64,000 bases of DNA, taken from contig JAJBSL010000013.1 of NCBI GenBank assembly GCA_020540725.1, forward strand, positions 13,945 through 77,944, read 5' to 3'. Below, piece by piece: positions 26,724 to 35,858 of the stretch. Under the pieces are notes generated by a model. That model saw only the letters and a program-made list of their open reading frames with translations, was not told the DNA's origin and ran no database searches. A program made the position numbers and the translations under genes. The stretch comes from Lachnospiraceae bacterium EP-SM-12S-S03 (lineage in GTDB: Bacteria > Bacillota > Clostridia > Lachnospirales > Lachnospiraceae). Position 1 is the first letter of the stretch; every line of letters starts with the position of its first letter.

Positions 26724-28045
26724 TACACTATCTCTCCTATCAAATCATATTCCAATGCTCCGGTTACCTTCACTTTCACAAAATCTCCAGACATCAGTTC
26801 TTCATCCGTATTTACGAAAATCAATCCATCCACATTCGGCGCATCCTTATACGTTCTGCCGACATATGCATTTTCATCTGCAACTTTTCCTTCGATCATC
26901 ACAAGCACTTCTCTTCCGATCATATCTTCCGCGCGATCAAAGGCGATATCCTGCTGCAGTTCCATAAGTTCTGCCTGGCGATCTTCTTTTACCTCCTCTG
27001 CAATCTGACCATCCATTTCTGCTGCCGGCGTATCTTCCTCCGGAGAATACGTAAAAACTCCAAGACGGTCAAATTCCATTTCATCTACGAAATCCAACAG
27101 TTCTTCATGCTGTTCTTCTGTCTCTCCCGGAAATCCCGTAATCAAAGTAGTGCGAAGTGAAATGTCCGGAATCTCCCGTCTAAGCTTCTCTATAATCTCT
27201 ACAAGCTGCTCTTTCGACGTTCTTCTTCCCATTCGCTTTAAAATAGCATTGCTTGCATGCTGAATCGGAAGATCCAGATAATGGCAGATTTTCTTTTCCT
27301 CTTTTATCACCTGAATTAATTCATCCGTAATCTCTTCCGGGTAACAGTAAAGAATTCGGATCCACTGGATTCCCGGCACCTTACAAAGCTCTTTCAAAAG
27401 TTTGTGTAAAGATTTCTCTCCGTAAATATCTTTTCCGTAAAGTGTTGTCTCCTGCGCAACAAGAATCAGTTCTTTTACTCCCTGATCCGCAAGTTCTTTC
27501 GCCTCTTTCAAAAGATTTTCCATTGGAACACTTCTGAAATTTCCACGTATTTTCGGGATGATGCAATACGTGCAATGCTTATCACACCCTTCTGCTATTT
27601 TCAAATACGCAAAATGTCCTCCCGTTGTAACAAGACGTTTCGTCTCCACAATTGGAAGGGCATCGATATCTGTCATCTCTACCATAACATGTCCGTTTAG
27701 CGCCTCATCAATGGCTTCTACAACTTTATCATAGGATGTGGTTCCAAGTACCGCATCGACTTCCGGTATCTCTTCTACAATTTCATTCTTATAACGTTGT
27801 GCAAGACATCCGGTCACGATCAGCGCTTTTAGTTTTCCCTCTTTTTTGTATTCTGCCATCTCAAGTATCGTCTGTATGCTTTCTTCCTTGGCATCATGAA
27901 TAAAACAGCATGTATTGATCACAATTACATCTGCCTGCGTCTCATCATCTGTCATTTGATGTCCTTTTGATGCTAAAAGCCCGAGCATGACCTCTGTATC
28001 TACAAGATTCTTGTCACAGCCCAGGGAAATAAATAATACATTCAT
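26723..28045 (-). CDS. rimO: Ribosomal protein S12 methylthiotransferase
   Basis: Radical SAM enzyme that adds a methylthio group to an aspartate of S12. 440 residues. The N-terminal UPF0004 domain has Cys10, Cys46 and Cys80 for the auxiliary cluster. The radical SAM motif is GCDKHCTYC (Cys154, Cys158, Cys161), and a TRAM domain lies at the C-terminus. VLFISLGCDKNLVDTE at the start distinguishes RimO from MiaB. ATG at 28045 follows AAAGGAG; frames extending to 28102 are not needed. It sits between rpoZ (62-bp gap) and pgsA. Confidence 0.95.
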   Translation of the reverse strand: MNVLFISLGCDKNLVDTEVMLGLLASKGHQMTDDETQADVIVINTCCFIHDAKEESIQTILEMAEYKKEGKLKALIVTGCLAQRYKNEIVEEIPEVDAVLGTTSYDKVVEAIDEALNGHVMVEMTDIDALPIVETKRLVTTGGHFAYLKIAEGCDKHCTYCIIPKIRGNFRSVPMENLLKEAKELADQGVKELILVAQETTLYGKDIYGEKSLHKLLKELCKVPGIQWIRILYCYPEEITDELIQVIKEEKKICHYLDLPIQHASNAILKRMGRRTSKEQLVEIIEKLRREIPDISLRTTLITGFPGETEEQHEELLDFVDEMEFDRLGVFTYSPEEDTPAAEMDGQIAEEVKEDRQAELMELQQDIAFDRAEDMIGREVLVMIEGKVADENAYVGRTYKDAPNVDGLIFVNTDEELMSGDFVKVKVTGALEYDLIGEIV

Positions 28046-28107
28046 GCAATTCTCCTTTACATTCAGCAGGGCAGATACCTTTTGGCACCTGCCCCTTTTC
28101 ATCTCTA

Positions 28108-28350
28108 TTATTTCTGTGAATCTTCTGCAATAATTTTCAGCTTTCCACTGTTCAATTCATCAATTGCAACAGAAAGAGGCTTCTCTCCTTCTTTTGTTCG
28201 CACAAGCGGTGTTGAACCATCAATAAGCTGTCTTGCTCTCTTAGATGTAGCAAGTACGATGGAGTAACGACTATTCACAATCTTTGTTGCACCTTCCTCA
28301 ACATCCTGGTTTACTACTTTCATCAAATCTGTATAAGATGGATGTAACAT
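28108..28350 (-). CDS. rpoZ: RNA polymerase subunit omega
   Basis: 80-residue subunit that helps RNA polymerase assembly. It contains NSRYSIVLATSKRARQLIDG, the conserved omega core that contacts beta-prime. ATG follows AAAGGAG. It is 4 bp downstream of gmk, the standard gmk-rpoZ pair. Confidence 0.95.
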   Translation of the reverse strand: MLHPSYTDLMKVVNQDVEEGATKIVNSRYSIVLATSKRARQLIDGSTPLVRTKEGEKPLSVAIDELNSGKLKIIAEDSQK

Positions 28351-28354
28351 AAAT

Positions 28355-28987
28355 TTATTCTCCTTTCAAATGATCTTTTAATTGGTTTTTGATCTTTTCT
28401 ACTAGTTCCGCATTGCGGGACACTCTCTTATGCTCCCCTTGTATAATGCCGTGCATCTCTTTCACACAAGTGGAAAGATCGTCATTAATGACAAGATAAT
28501 CATACGCATCCATTCCCGTTGCTTCCTCCGCTGCACGCTGCATTCTGGATTCAATCACTTCCATCGTCTCGGTTCCTCGTCCCACAAGACGATTCTTAAG
28601 TGTAACTACATCCGGTGGTGTCACGAACAGTAAAAGTGTCTCTGGAAACTTCTCTTTTACTTTCAGGGCACCCTGAATTTCAATCTCAAGAATGACATCT
28701 TTGCCTTTTTCCAACTGTTCTTCCACATATGCGCGTGGAGTGCCATAGTAATTATTTACGTACTTAGCATACTCTATTAATTCATCTTGTGCAATCATTT
28801 TTTCAAACTCTTCCACAGTTTTGAAAAAATATTCTTTTCCATCCGTCTCTCCTTCTCTCGGATTTCTTGTAGTTGCCGAAATAGAAAGTACGTAATTATC
28901 ATAGTTTCGAAGCAGTTCTTTCATCAATGTTCCCTTCCCTGCACCTGAAAATCCGGAAACAACGATCAATATTCCTTTTCTACTCAT
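28355..28987 (-). CDS. gmk: Guanylate kinase
   Basis: Phosphorylates GMP to GDP with ATP. 210 residues with P-loop GFSGAGKGT (12-20), the GMP-binding SISATTRNPREGETDGKEY segment, and the YYGTPRAYV and EIEIQGALKVK blocks. ATG follows AGAGGAAG. It follows yicC after about 110 bp and precedes rpoZ by 4 bp. The remA/DUF370 gene often found between yicC and gmk in Firmicutes is absent. Confidence 0.96.
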   Translation of the reverse strand: MSRKGILIVVSGFSGAGKGTLMKELLRNYDNYVLSISATTRNPREGETDGKEYFFKTVEEFEKMIAQDELIEYAKYVNNYYGTPRAYVEEQLEKGKDVILEIEIQGALKVKEKFPETLLLFVTPPDVVTLKNRLVGRGTETMEVIESRMQRAAEEATGMDAYDYLVINDDLSTCVKEMHGIIQGEHKRVSRNAELVEKIKNQLKDHLKGE

Positions 28988-29098
28988 ATTCTTCTTCCTC
29001 TTAAGTTTTAGATAATTTTTTAATGTTCAGAAGCCCTTCTCAAAAACACTTCATGTTTTGGAAGTTTACACATCTGCCAAGCAAACTTATATTCTGAA

Positions 29099-29977
29099 CT
29101 ATTCAATATTTTGGATCTGTTCTCTCACTTTTTCTATACCCGTCTTCAAATCAATCGCATAATTAGAAACTTCAAGATCATTGGCTTTTGATAAAATAGT
29201 ATTTGCTTCACGATTCATTTCCTGGGCAATAAAGTCAAGTTTCCTACCGACTCCTTCTTTTTCCTCAAGCGTACTCTTCATATGCTTGATATGGCTTCTC
29301 AATCGAACAGTCTCCTCATCTGTACAAATTTTGTCTGCAAAAAGAATCACTTCTGCCGCAATTCTTCCCTCTTCAATCTGCGTATCCGTGAGTAGTTCTT
29401 TTACTTTTGTCTCCAGCTTTTCTCTATATTCCGCAATGATCTGTGGAGAACGTTCTTCCACCTTATCTACAAGAACAAGCATCTCGTTCAGCTTTCCGAT
29501 AATGTCTTTCTTCAGATTCTGACCTTCTACAATTCTTGTTTCCACAAACTGTGTAAACGCACCTTCCAAAGCTTTTTTTAATCCATGCCACAGTTCTTCT
29601 TCATCCATAGACTGCTCTTCCATCGTAAGAACTTCCGGATAACGCGACAGGGAAGAAACTTTAATGTCATTTTCTAAAGAAAACGTCTCTTCCATCTGTT
29701 TGAAATATTTTAAATATTCTTCCGCTAAAGCTTCATTGTACTTTAATAAAACCTGTCCTTCCGAGAAATCTTCATATGTAATAAAAATGTCTACTTTTCC
29801 TCTTTGCGCATACTGTTTTAAGAGATTACGGATAGATGACTCAAAAAAATTGAGTTTCTTTGGCATTCGGATATTCACATCCAGATATCTATGATTCACA
29901 CCTTTTAACTCAACCGTAAATTTACGCTCTGCTTCAGAGATTTCACACCTTCCGAAACCCGTCATACTTTTAATCAT
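29099..29977 (-). CDS. yicC: YicC-family endoribonuclease
   Basis: 292-residue protein of the YicC/YloC family, which includes RNA endonucleases. The start MIKSMTGFGRCE and the VNHRYLDVNIRMP segment are diagnostic. The C-terminal DUF1732-type end has GRKLDFIAQEMNREANTILSK, with the conserved DFxxQEMxRExNT signature. ATG follows AGAGGGC. It is the first gene of the yicC-gmk-rpoZ-rimO-pgsA-pncC run and has a near-consensus promoter 46-74 bp upstream. Confidence 0.95.
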   Translation of the reverse strand: MIKSMTGFGRCEISEAERKFTVELKGVNHRYLDVNIRMPKKLNFFESSIRNLLKQYAQRGKVDIFITYEDFSEGQVLLKYNEALAEEYLKYFKQMEETFSLENDIKVSSLSRYPEVLTMEEQSMDEEELWHGLKKALEGAFTQFVETRIVEGQNLKKDIIGKLNEMLVLVDKVEERSPQIIAEYREKLETKVKELLTDTQIEEGRIAAEVILFADKICTDEETVRLRSHIKHMKSTLEEKEGVGRKLDFIAQEMNREANTILSKANDLEVSNYAIDLKTGIEKVREQIQNIE

Positions 29978-30022
29978 TTCTATTGCCCTCTTATCTTTTT
30001 CAATAATTTAACACTGTTTTTT

Positions 30023-30051
30023 ATTATAATCTATTTATGAAATAACGTCAA
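30023..30051 (-). promoter_or_regulatory. Promoter of the yicC-gmk-rpoZ run
   Basis: Minus strand TTGACG (30051-30046), 17-bp spacer, TATAAT (30028-30023), upstream of the yicC start. Confidence 0.8.
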
Positions 30052-30143
30052 ATCTTTTAAGTCTATAAGAACGATATACGCATGAATCCTTTTCTTTCCT
30101 ACCTTTTTCAGATTTAAAAAGAGCCAAAATTCTCCCTAAATTA

Positions 30144-31457
30144 TTATACATACTGCTTTAGATCTTCTATTGCTTTTTCGTCAAGTTTTGACTTATCAAT
30201 CTTGGCATGTTTCAAATACTGTCGCCACACTAGTATCAAAACAAGTCCCAATGCAATTACTGCCGTCAGGAAATAGAAGAAATAATGATAACCAGTTGCT
30301 CCCGGATGATTATCAATCATGTTTCCAGCAAAAATAGAAATAAAAGTCTCTGGAATTGCTCCTGCTGTGCAGATTAAGCCTGCAGCAGTTCCACAGTATT
30401 CTACTGGAACGGCTCCTTCACTCATCATTGTCCATGCCATTGCATAATTCATATGGAAAAATACAAGAATCAACACAAAGAGAATAGCTACAAGGATAGC
30501 ACTTGAAGATTGAGCTGGAAGCAATAACATAGCGATCTGTCCTCCAAGCATTACGATAAATGCAAGGAGCATCAATCGCGCTGTTCCGAATTTATCTACA
30601 AGATAACCTCCTATAATATTTCCTCCAATTGATCCAAACTTACGTAACACGCCCATCATTGCACCGAATGCCACACTTGCATTCAAAATATCCGTTACAT
30701 ACGGGACATAATAATAAATAGACAGACAAAATACATGATTGCAAAATGATACAAGGCAAATAATCCACACTGCGGGATTTTTTAACACTTTTGCAATCCC
30801 CTTAAAAGATACCCGTGTTCCATCCAGGATCAATTTTTCATCTTTCACAGTAAAAAAGGCAAATACTGCCATGGCTATATTGGCGAATGAATAGAATAAT
30901 ATGACATATTTCATTGCCAGAACTTCATTTCCAATCTGAGAAGCCCCCCAGTTAAAAAATGCCACCGCTACTAACGCAGTCACTGCACCTCCCACACTCT
31001 GAATTCCTTCAAAAAATCCATAGGCTTTTCCTTGACTGTCTTCATCTGACATGACTCGTACTGCTTTTACACAGGCTGGCCAGAATGCAAATGTAGTAGA
31101 GACACCCCAAAGCGCGTAGATGCAAAGAAGTCCGGTAAATCCAAGTGGGAGTAAATGCAAAAGTCCACCAATTCCTGTTCCTATAAGGGAAAAGACAATG
31201 ATTTTCTTCACAGGCATCCCATCGGCAACAACACCCCCAAATAAATATGAAATAATTCCAAATATCCCAATGACAGTTCCGAATGCGCCCATCTGTGTAT
31301 TCGTCAAATGATATGTGGATAGATATGCATCGTAATAGTCAAATCGGAAAAAGGGCAGTCCGAAAATAACAGAACCGCTGAGTGCAAGTATAACAATTGC
31401 ACCAAAATTTTTCTGAAGTTTTCCTTTTACTCCGATTTTGTCTAAAATATTTTTCAT
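30144..31457 (-). CDS. MFS transporter
   Basis: Major facilitator of 437 residues with twelve predicted helices. N-terminal half: FFRFDYYDAYLSTYHLTNTQ, then the loop 2-3 region VVADGMPVKKIIVFS. In the second half the loop 8-9 counterpart is GYLVDKFGTARL. ATG at 31457 follows AAGGAG; an upstream ATG at 31481 would include the SD itself. It is the last gene of the sulfur/molybdenum locus, 16 bp behind a small membrane protein gene. It may import or export the substrate or product of the molybdoenzyme; no substrate can be read from the sequence. Confidence 0.88.
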   Translation of the reverse strand: MKNILDKIGVKGKLQKNFGAIVILALSGSVIFGLPFFRFDYYDAYLSTYHLTNTQMGAFGTVIGIFGIISYLFGGVVADGMPVKKIIVFSLIGTGIGGLLHLLPLGFTGLLCIYALWGVSTTFAFWPACVKAVRVMSDEDSQGKAYGFFEGIQSVGGAVTALVAVAFFNWGASQIGNEVLAMKYVILFYSFANIAMAVFAFFTVKDEKLILDGTRVSFKGIAKVLKNPAVWIICLVSFCNHVFCLSIYYYVPYVTDILNASVAFGAMMGVLRKFGSIGGNIIGGYLVDKFGTARLMLLAFIVMLGGQIAMLLLPAQSSSAILVAILFVLILVFFHMNYAMAWTMMSEGAVPVEYCGTAAGLICTAGAIPETFISIFAGNMIDNHPGATGYHYFFYFLTAVIALGLVLILVWRQYLKHAKIDKSKLDEKAIEDLKQYV

Positions 31458-31473
31458 ACACATATTCTCCTTT

Positions 31474-31833
31474 TTACTCATTGATAGACATTACATGGAA
31501 CGTCTCACCTTTGTCATAAGTTCTGGAATATAAAATAAAATTTTCATAATAAAATCTCCCGGCATAGACCCCTCTTTCACATCCATTTCCATCTAATTCA
31601 AAATCTTCCCATTCGCCAACGGTTTCCTGGATTTCTTCTCTTGAAACTGTTTGATCAATCAGCGATTCGGCACCTTCCCTGTTTCCGGCTTTGTGAGTTC
31701 CTTCTGATGTCCGAGCTCTCTGATTATTTGAATCTGCCATAGTGCTTGACGTCACCAGCACTCCTATTCCAATAAAGGCACAGCCCAACACAAGGAGTAA
31801 CACGATTAATAATATTTTTTTCTTTTTTGTCAT
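31474..31833 (-). CDS. Small single-span membrane protein of unknown function
   Basis: I do not recognise this 119-residue protein. A basic N-terminus and one long hydrophobic helix (about 6-30) precede a polar, probably extracytoplasmic domain. That domain has an acidic middle and an aromatic C-terminal third (GVYAGRFYYENFILYSRTYD). A single Cys lies in DGNGCERG. ATG at 31833 follows AGGAGAA. It stands between the rhodanese lipoprotein (89-bp gap) and the MFS transporter (16-bp gap), so it probably serves the same surface process, perhaps as a partner of either. Confidence 0.7.
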   Translation of the reverse strand: MTKKKKILLIVLLLVLGCAFIGIGVLVTSSTMADSNNQRARTSEGTHKAGNREGAESLIDQTVSREEIQETVGEWEDFELDGNGCERGVYAGRFYYENFILYSRTYDKGETFHVMSINE

Positions 31834-31922
31834 AATTTTTCTCCTGCTATATGATTGATGAGATGCTTTTGCGTAAATGGCAAAATGTGCCCCTGTAGAA
31901 GTAGGGGCACATTCGTATTTCA

Positions 31923-33542
31923 TTATTCTGTCGGAGCATCATTCAGAATATTTACTCCGTCGTTTACAACTTTTCCATTTTCATCCACGACTGCATCCTG
32001 ATACTTATCGTAACGAACTTTCTTTCCATTATGATCGATGAATTCATTTCCTTCATTTGACCATGGTATCCATCCATTTCCCCATTCTTTGATATTGTTT
32101 AAATCAACGGACTGGCTGAAGTAAGCAATATGAGCTGCTCCCCAACTATCTCCGCAGAAAAATGCCACTGTTTTGCTTGTATCGAGTCCATTTCCTTCCA
32201 TATAGGCTTTCAGTTCTTCCTGAGTTCTTGGAGTATTATCTACGTTGTCGAAATATTCTCCATTTTCAGAATCTCCCTGAAGACACCATATACTTCCTTC
32301 AATCTTTCCGGCAAGATCATGGTAGCTGTATCCGGAGGACTTTCCCTTCCATTCCTCTTCACTTCTATTATCTGCAACCTGACCTTCTATTTTACCACTT
32401 AAGATTGCTTTGATATCGTCCATCCAAAGAATTTCATCTGGATTTGCAATCGTATCGCTTCCGAAGTTTTCTACAGATTTTGGAATAACTAATGTCGATG
32501 AATCTGTATCCAGTTCATATTCGTTATAGGTCCAGGCTGTCAGTGCTCCACTCATGGCATATACTTTTACACCCAGTGATCTTAACATAAATCCAAGACG
32601 TCCTTGTGGAGAAGTTGCTGTTCCTGTCATGATTACGATAGAATCTTTTGTTATGCCATATTGAGGGCAAAGGCTGTCTCTAAATTCCTCCAAGGAAATC
32701 AAGCGCCATTCTTTTGCATACTCAGAACGTTTTTCGGGAACATAGACACGTGGTCTTTCGTAGGAATCTGTATTAATATGAATGGCTCCTGGCACATGCC
32801 CCGTTGAAAAATAGGAAGATTGTTTTGCATTTCCCCACCCTACATCTACTAAGACAACTTTGCTTACATCTTCTCCCACAATTGCTTTTGCTTCTGCTGT
32901 AAGTTCTGTTTCTTTACCTGTCTTTACATCTGAAATATTCTTAACAATTTCTGTTGGAAGAAACATATCGTGATTTTTATATGTTTCTAAATTTTTTCCA
33001 ACGTCAATCAATTTGTTTGCCTGAAATTTTGTTACTTTCTCAATTCCCTGATTTTTCAAATAGCTTGCCACATCATCAGCTTGTTTTCCGGTATAATCAT
33101 ATACGATTACCTCTGTATCTTTTGTGATTTTCTGGTCTTTCATAGCTCTTTTTAAATATGCATCCCTTGGTGCTTCATCTGCGTATTCACAGTCAAGCCA
33201 TCTTGCTGAAAATAATACTGCATTTTTTAAATGCCCACCGTTTTTTGCACCTTCCAAAGCCCATCCCGAATAATTTTCCTGAGGGCGTGCATCTACAAGT
33301 ACTGTTTTTTCATCAGAATCATTCATGAATGCCAGTACCTCTTCCTCTGTGGCAGAATCCACTTCAATTTTTTTATCTGTTGTTTTCGAAGTTTCTTTTT
33401 TTCCTAATTCTTCAGACTCCTCGGTCTTTGTTTCTGTTGTGTTTTTTTTGATGTCTCCCCCTTTTGCCGAATCCGCACAACCTGATGCCAGTGTTGCGAC
33501 AATTGTGGCACTCAGTAGAACTGCTACAACTCTCTTCTTCAT
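31923..33542 (-). CDS. Triple-rhodanese-domain lipoprotein
   Basis: Secreted lipoprotein of 539 residues: signal peptide with lipobox TLASGC (Cys22), then a Thr/Glu/Lys-rich linker to about 60. Three rhodanese-like domains follow (about 62-175, 225-345, 375-495). The active-site loop has no Cys in domain 1 (VYDYTGKQ) or domain 2 (MTGTATSPQGR); only domain 3 has it, in FFCGDSWGAAH (Cys463). This is an expanded version of the inactive-plus-active layout of tandem rhodaneses. It may move sulfane sulfur outside the membrane. ATG at 33542 follows AAGGAGG. It lies 87 bp after mobB in the molybdoenzyme locus. Confidence 0.87.
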   Translation of the reverse strand: MKKRVVAVLLSATIVATLASGCADSAKGGDIKKNTTETKTEESEELGKKETSKTTDKKIEVDSATEEEVLAFMNDSDEKTVLVDARPQENYSGWALEGAKNGGHLKNAVLFSARWLDCEYADEAPRDAYLKRAMKDQKITKDTEVIVYDYTGKQADDVASYLKNQGIEKVTKFQANKLIDVGKNLETYKNHDMFLPTEIVKNISDVKTGKETELTAEAKAIVGEDVSKVVLVDVGWGNAKQSSYFSTGHVPGAIHINTDSYERPRVYVPEKRSEYAKEWRLISLEEFRDSLCPQYGITKDSIVIMTGTATSPQGRLGFMLRSLGVKVYAMSGALTAWTYNEYELDTDSSTLVIPKSVENFGSDTIANPDEILWMDDIKAILSGKIEGQVADNRSEEEWKGKSSGYSYHDLAGKIEGSIWCLQGDSENGEYFDNVDNTPRTQEELKAYMEGNGLDTSKTVAFFCGDSWGAAHIAYFSQSVDLNNIKEWGNGWIPWSNEGNEFIDHNGKKVRYDKYQDAVVDENGKVVNDGVNILNDAPTE

Positions 33543-33629
33543 GTTAGAATCCTCCTTATAAATATTACCAACAAAAATGATAGCATAATCATTTTTGACT
33601 GACAAATTGATAATTCAAATAAAATAGGA

Positions 33630-34076
33630 CTACTTAATCAGTTTTTCTATGAGTGTGTCATGGCCTATATAGGATACAATTTCCTCTGCAATTTCCCATG
33701 CATCTGGTACTGTATTCGGAAAATCACACACATACTTCGGATAGCTGCTGCTCTTGAGTCCTTCTAAAAGAATAATGTCCGCTTCCGGAAAACATCCGAT
33801 CAATTCCTTTTCTGTAATCCCCGAAATTTCTTTCATGATCTGAAAACGCTTTTGGGAATATACGGCAGTTGCGTAAGCACCTGCTTCTTGATGTCTATAA
33901 CTATCTCTTCCTGGGACATCCCCCAAAAAATCATGTCCATCATGCTTAATGGTAGCAACTCGATACCCTTTTTCTTTTAAAATTGGTATCAGTTTTGTTA
34001 TCAAAGTAGTTTTTCCACTGTTTTTATAACCACTTATTGCAAATACAAACGGATTTTTTAAATCATTCTTACGCAC
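33630..34076 (-). CDS. mobB: Molybdopterin-guanine dinucleotide biosynthesis adaptor MobB
   Basis: P-loop GTPase that assists MobA in forming the Mo-guanine dinucleotide cofactor. About 148 residues: Walker A in AISGYKNSGKTTLITKLI, then VATIKHDGHDF and ADIILLEGLKSS. I place the start at GTG 34076, seven bases after GGAG, which overlaps moeA by 19 bp. The longer frame to 34109 lies in moeA. It is the last of the overlapping gene chain that starts with the peptide transporter. Confidence 0.9.
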   Translation of the reverse strand: MRKNDLKNPFVFAISGYKNSGKTTLITKLIPILKEKGYRVATIKHDGHDFLGDVPGRDSYRHQEAGAYATAVYSQKRFQIMKEISGITEKELIGCFPEADIILLEGLKSSSYPKYVCDFPNTVPDAWEIAEEIVSYIGHDTLIEKLIK

Positions 34077-35269
34077 ACTTCTTCTCCTTTTTTTATTCCA
34101 TCCCTGCATTCCTTAATTTCAACAAGACAATTGCATGTTTTAAGAGAGCTCATGACTCCAGACGCATGTGCCGGAGGAAAATACACATTTCCATCTTCCC
34201 ATATTGCACGTACAAATCTTGGATTTTTACAAGTTTTCTCATACGTCATCTGTGCAATGCCTTTTCTCTTCTCGCATTCATAAGAATCGCTTCCCGTAAG
34301 TTTCTGCAAAACAGGGCGTAGAAATATTTCCAAAGTCACAAAAGCTGCAAATGGATTTCCGGAAAGCCCGAGCACGCATTTCTGCCGCAATAGCGCTCCA
34401 AGCATCGGCGATCCTGGTTTTATCTTTACTCCATGGAACAATATGTTTGCATGCATCTTTTGCAAAACTACTTCTGTTAAATCTTTTTCCCCTACAGAAA
34501 CACCACCTGTTATGATCAACAGATCCACCTGATCTATCTCATGGTCTATCCAATTCCGAATCGCATCTGCACAATCCGGAATTGTCTGCATAAAACTTAC
34601 TTTCCCACCTAATTCTTCAATTCTTGCACATATTGTAAATAAATTCGAATTGTAAATTTGTCCGTTTTTTAATAGCTCACCCGGATTTGCCAATTCCGTA
34701 CCCGTTGTGAGAACAGCTACTTTCGGTTTTCTTTTCACCCATATTTTTTGATATCCCATTGCTGCCGCAAGTCCGATTTTCACAGAATCCAATCTCTCAT
34801 TTTCATTCAAAAGACAGTCTCCTTTTTGAAAATCCTCTCCTGCAAAGCAATAGTTCTCATATGGTTTCTGTTCTTTATAGATTTTCACATTCTCTTTTTC
34901 AGCAACTATCTTTTCGTAATCTGTATCTTCCTGTCGGATCACGGTATCCGCCCCTTTCGGAATCGGCGCTCCTGTCATGATCCGAATTGCTTCTCCTTTT
35001 CTCACAGTCTTCTCAGTCCAACCGCCTGCATACACGGAATCGATCACTGCAAGCTGCACCGGATGCTCTTTGGATGCACCAATACTATCTTCTGCGCAAA
35101 AGGTGTATCCATCCAGCGGGGAACGAGCAAACGGAGGCTGATCTGTTTTTGCTTTTAAGTTTTCTGCAAGAATTCGTCCGGCTGCGTCTTTTAATTCCAC
35201 TTCTTCTACTTCATCTATTATTTTTATTTGATCCTGCAAATATTCTATCGCCTTTTTTATCGTTATCAT
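34058..35269 (-). CDS. moeA: Molybdopterin molybdotransferase MoeA
   Basis: Inserts molybdenum into adenylated molybdopterin. 403 residues with the MoeA signatures DQPPFARSPLDGYTF, RIMTGAPIPKGADTVIRQED, AVLTTGTELANPGE, IITGGVSVGEKD, and KPGSPMLGALL with LSGNPFAAFVT. ATG at 35269 follows AAGGAG. It overlaps the mobA gene by 59 bp, an unusually long overlap, and mobB by 19 bp. It should serve the molybdoenzyme upstream and possibly the hydroxylase at 57-60 kb. Confidence 0.95.
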   Translation of the reverse strand: MITIKKAIEYLQDQIKIIDEVEEVELKDAAGRILAENLKAKTDQPPFARSPLDGYTFCAEDSIGASKEHPVQLAVIDSVYAGGWTEKTVRKGEAIRIMTGAPIPKGADTVIRQEDTDYEKIVAEKENVKIYKEQKPYENYCFAGEDFQKGDCLLNENERLDSVKIGLAAAMGYQKIWVKRKPKVAVLTTGTELANPGELLKNGQIYNSNLFTICARIEELGGKVSFMQTIPDCADAIRNWIDHEIDQVDLLIITGGVSVGEKDLTEVVLQKMHANILFHGVKIKPGSPMLGALLRQKCVLGLSGNPFAAFVTLEIFLRPVLQKLTGSDSYECEKRKGIAQMTYEKTCKNPRFVRAIWEDGNVYFPPAHASGVMSSLKTCNCLVEIKECRDGIKKGEEVCVRMI

Positions 35270-35858
35270 CAAGCAACTCCTTATATTCCTCAACTGTATT
35301 AATATTTTTTAGTTCTTCCCGCATTCCAGGTCTTTGAATATGACGTATCCCTATTTCCTTCACTTGCAGCAAATCCTGCATCCTATATTTTTTTTCCTGA
35401 AGCATCCGTTCCATAGCCGGAATCATATCCTTTGTATAAATTCCGGGAAATGGAAGTTTATATTCCCCGTCCTGAAAAAATACAGGCATCCCATATTCCA
35501 AATAATTCTGCACAAGTTCCACAATTCTCTCTTCCCGACATTCCGGCATATCACATGGCATGACGAGAAGCGCATCTTCTTCGCAGACAGAAAGTCCGCT
35601 CAGTATTCCACCAAGCGGTCCTTTCTTTTCATATAAGTCTTCTATAAGATCAAAATTTTCAAAACAGTTTCTTGCCAAAGATCTGTTCCCGCTTTTGGCT
35701 GCCACCGAAATATAAATCTTTCCTGTCAACTTCATCTTCTCAACAATCTGCTTCCAAAACGGAATGCCCCTGTACATCAAAAATGCTTTCTCCTCACCTT
35801 GCATCCGTTTATTTTCGCCTCCGGCCAGCAGATAACCTGCTATTGTATTTCTTCCCAT
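35211..35858 (-). CDS. mobA: Molybdenum cofactor guanylyltransferase MobA
   Basis: Joins GMP to molybdopterin to give the MGD cofactor used by DMSO-reductase-family enzymes. 215 residues with the nucleotide-binding start GYLLAGGENKRMQGEEKA, where LAGG is the MobA (GTP) type, followed by the metal Asp in LLVMPCDMP. ATG at 35858 follows GGGGGCG. Its tail (about the last 20 residues) is encoded inside moeA. It overlaps the ferredoxin gene by 19 bp. Contrast with the LAAG-type MocA domain at 55.7-57.1 kb. Confidence 0.9.
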   Translation of the reverse strand: MGRNTIAGYLLAGGENKRMQGEEKAFLMYRGIPFWKQIVEKMKLTGKIYISVAAKSGNRSLARNCFENFDLIEDLYEKKGPLGGILSGLSVCEEDALLVMPCDMPECREERIVELVQNYLEYGMPVFFQDGEYKLPFPGIYTKDMIPAMERMLQEKKYRMQDLLQVKEIGIRHIQRPGMREELKNINTVEEYKELLDDNDKKGDRIFAGSNKNNR

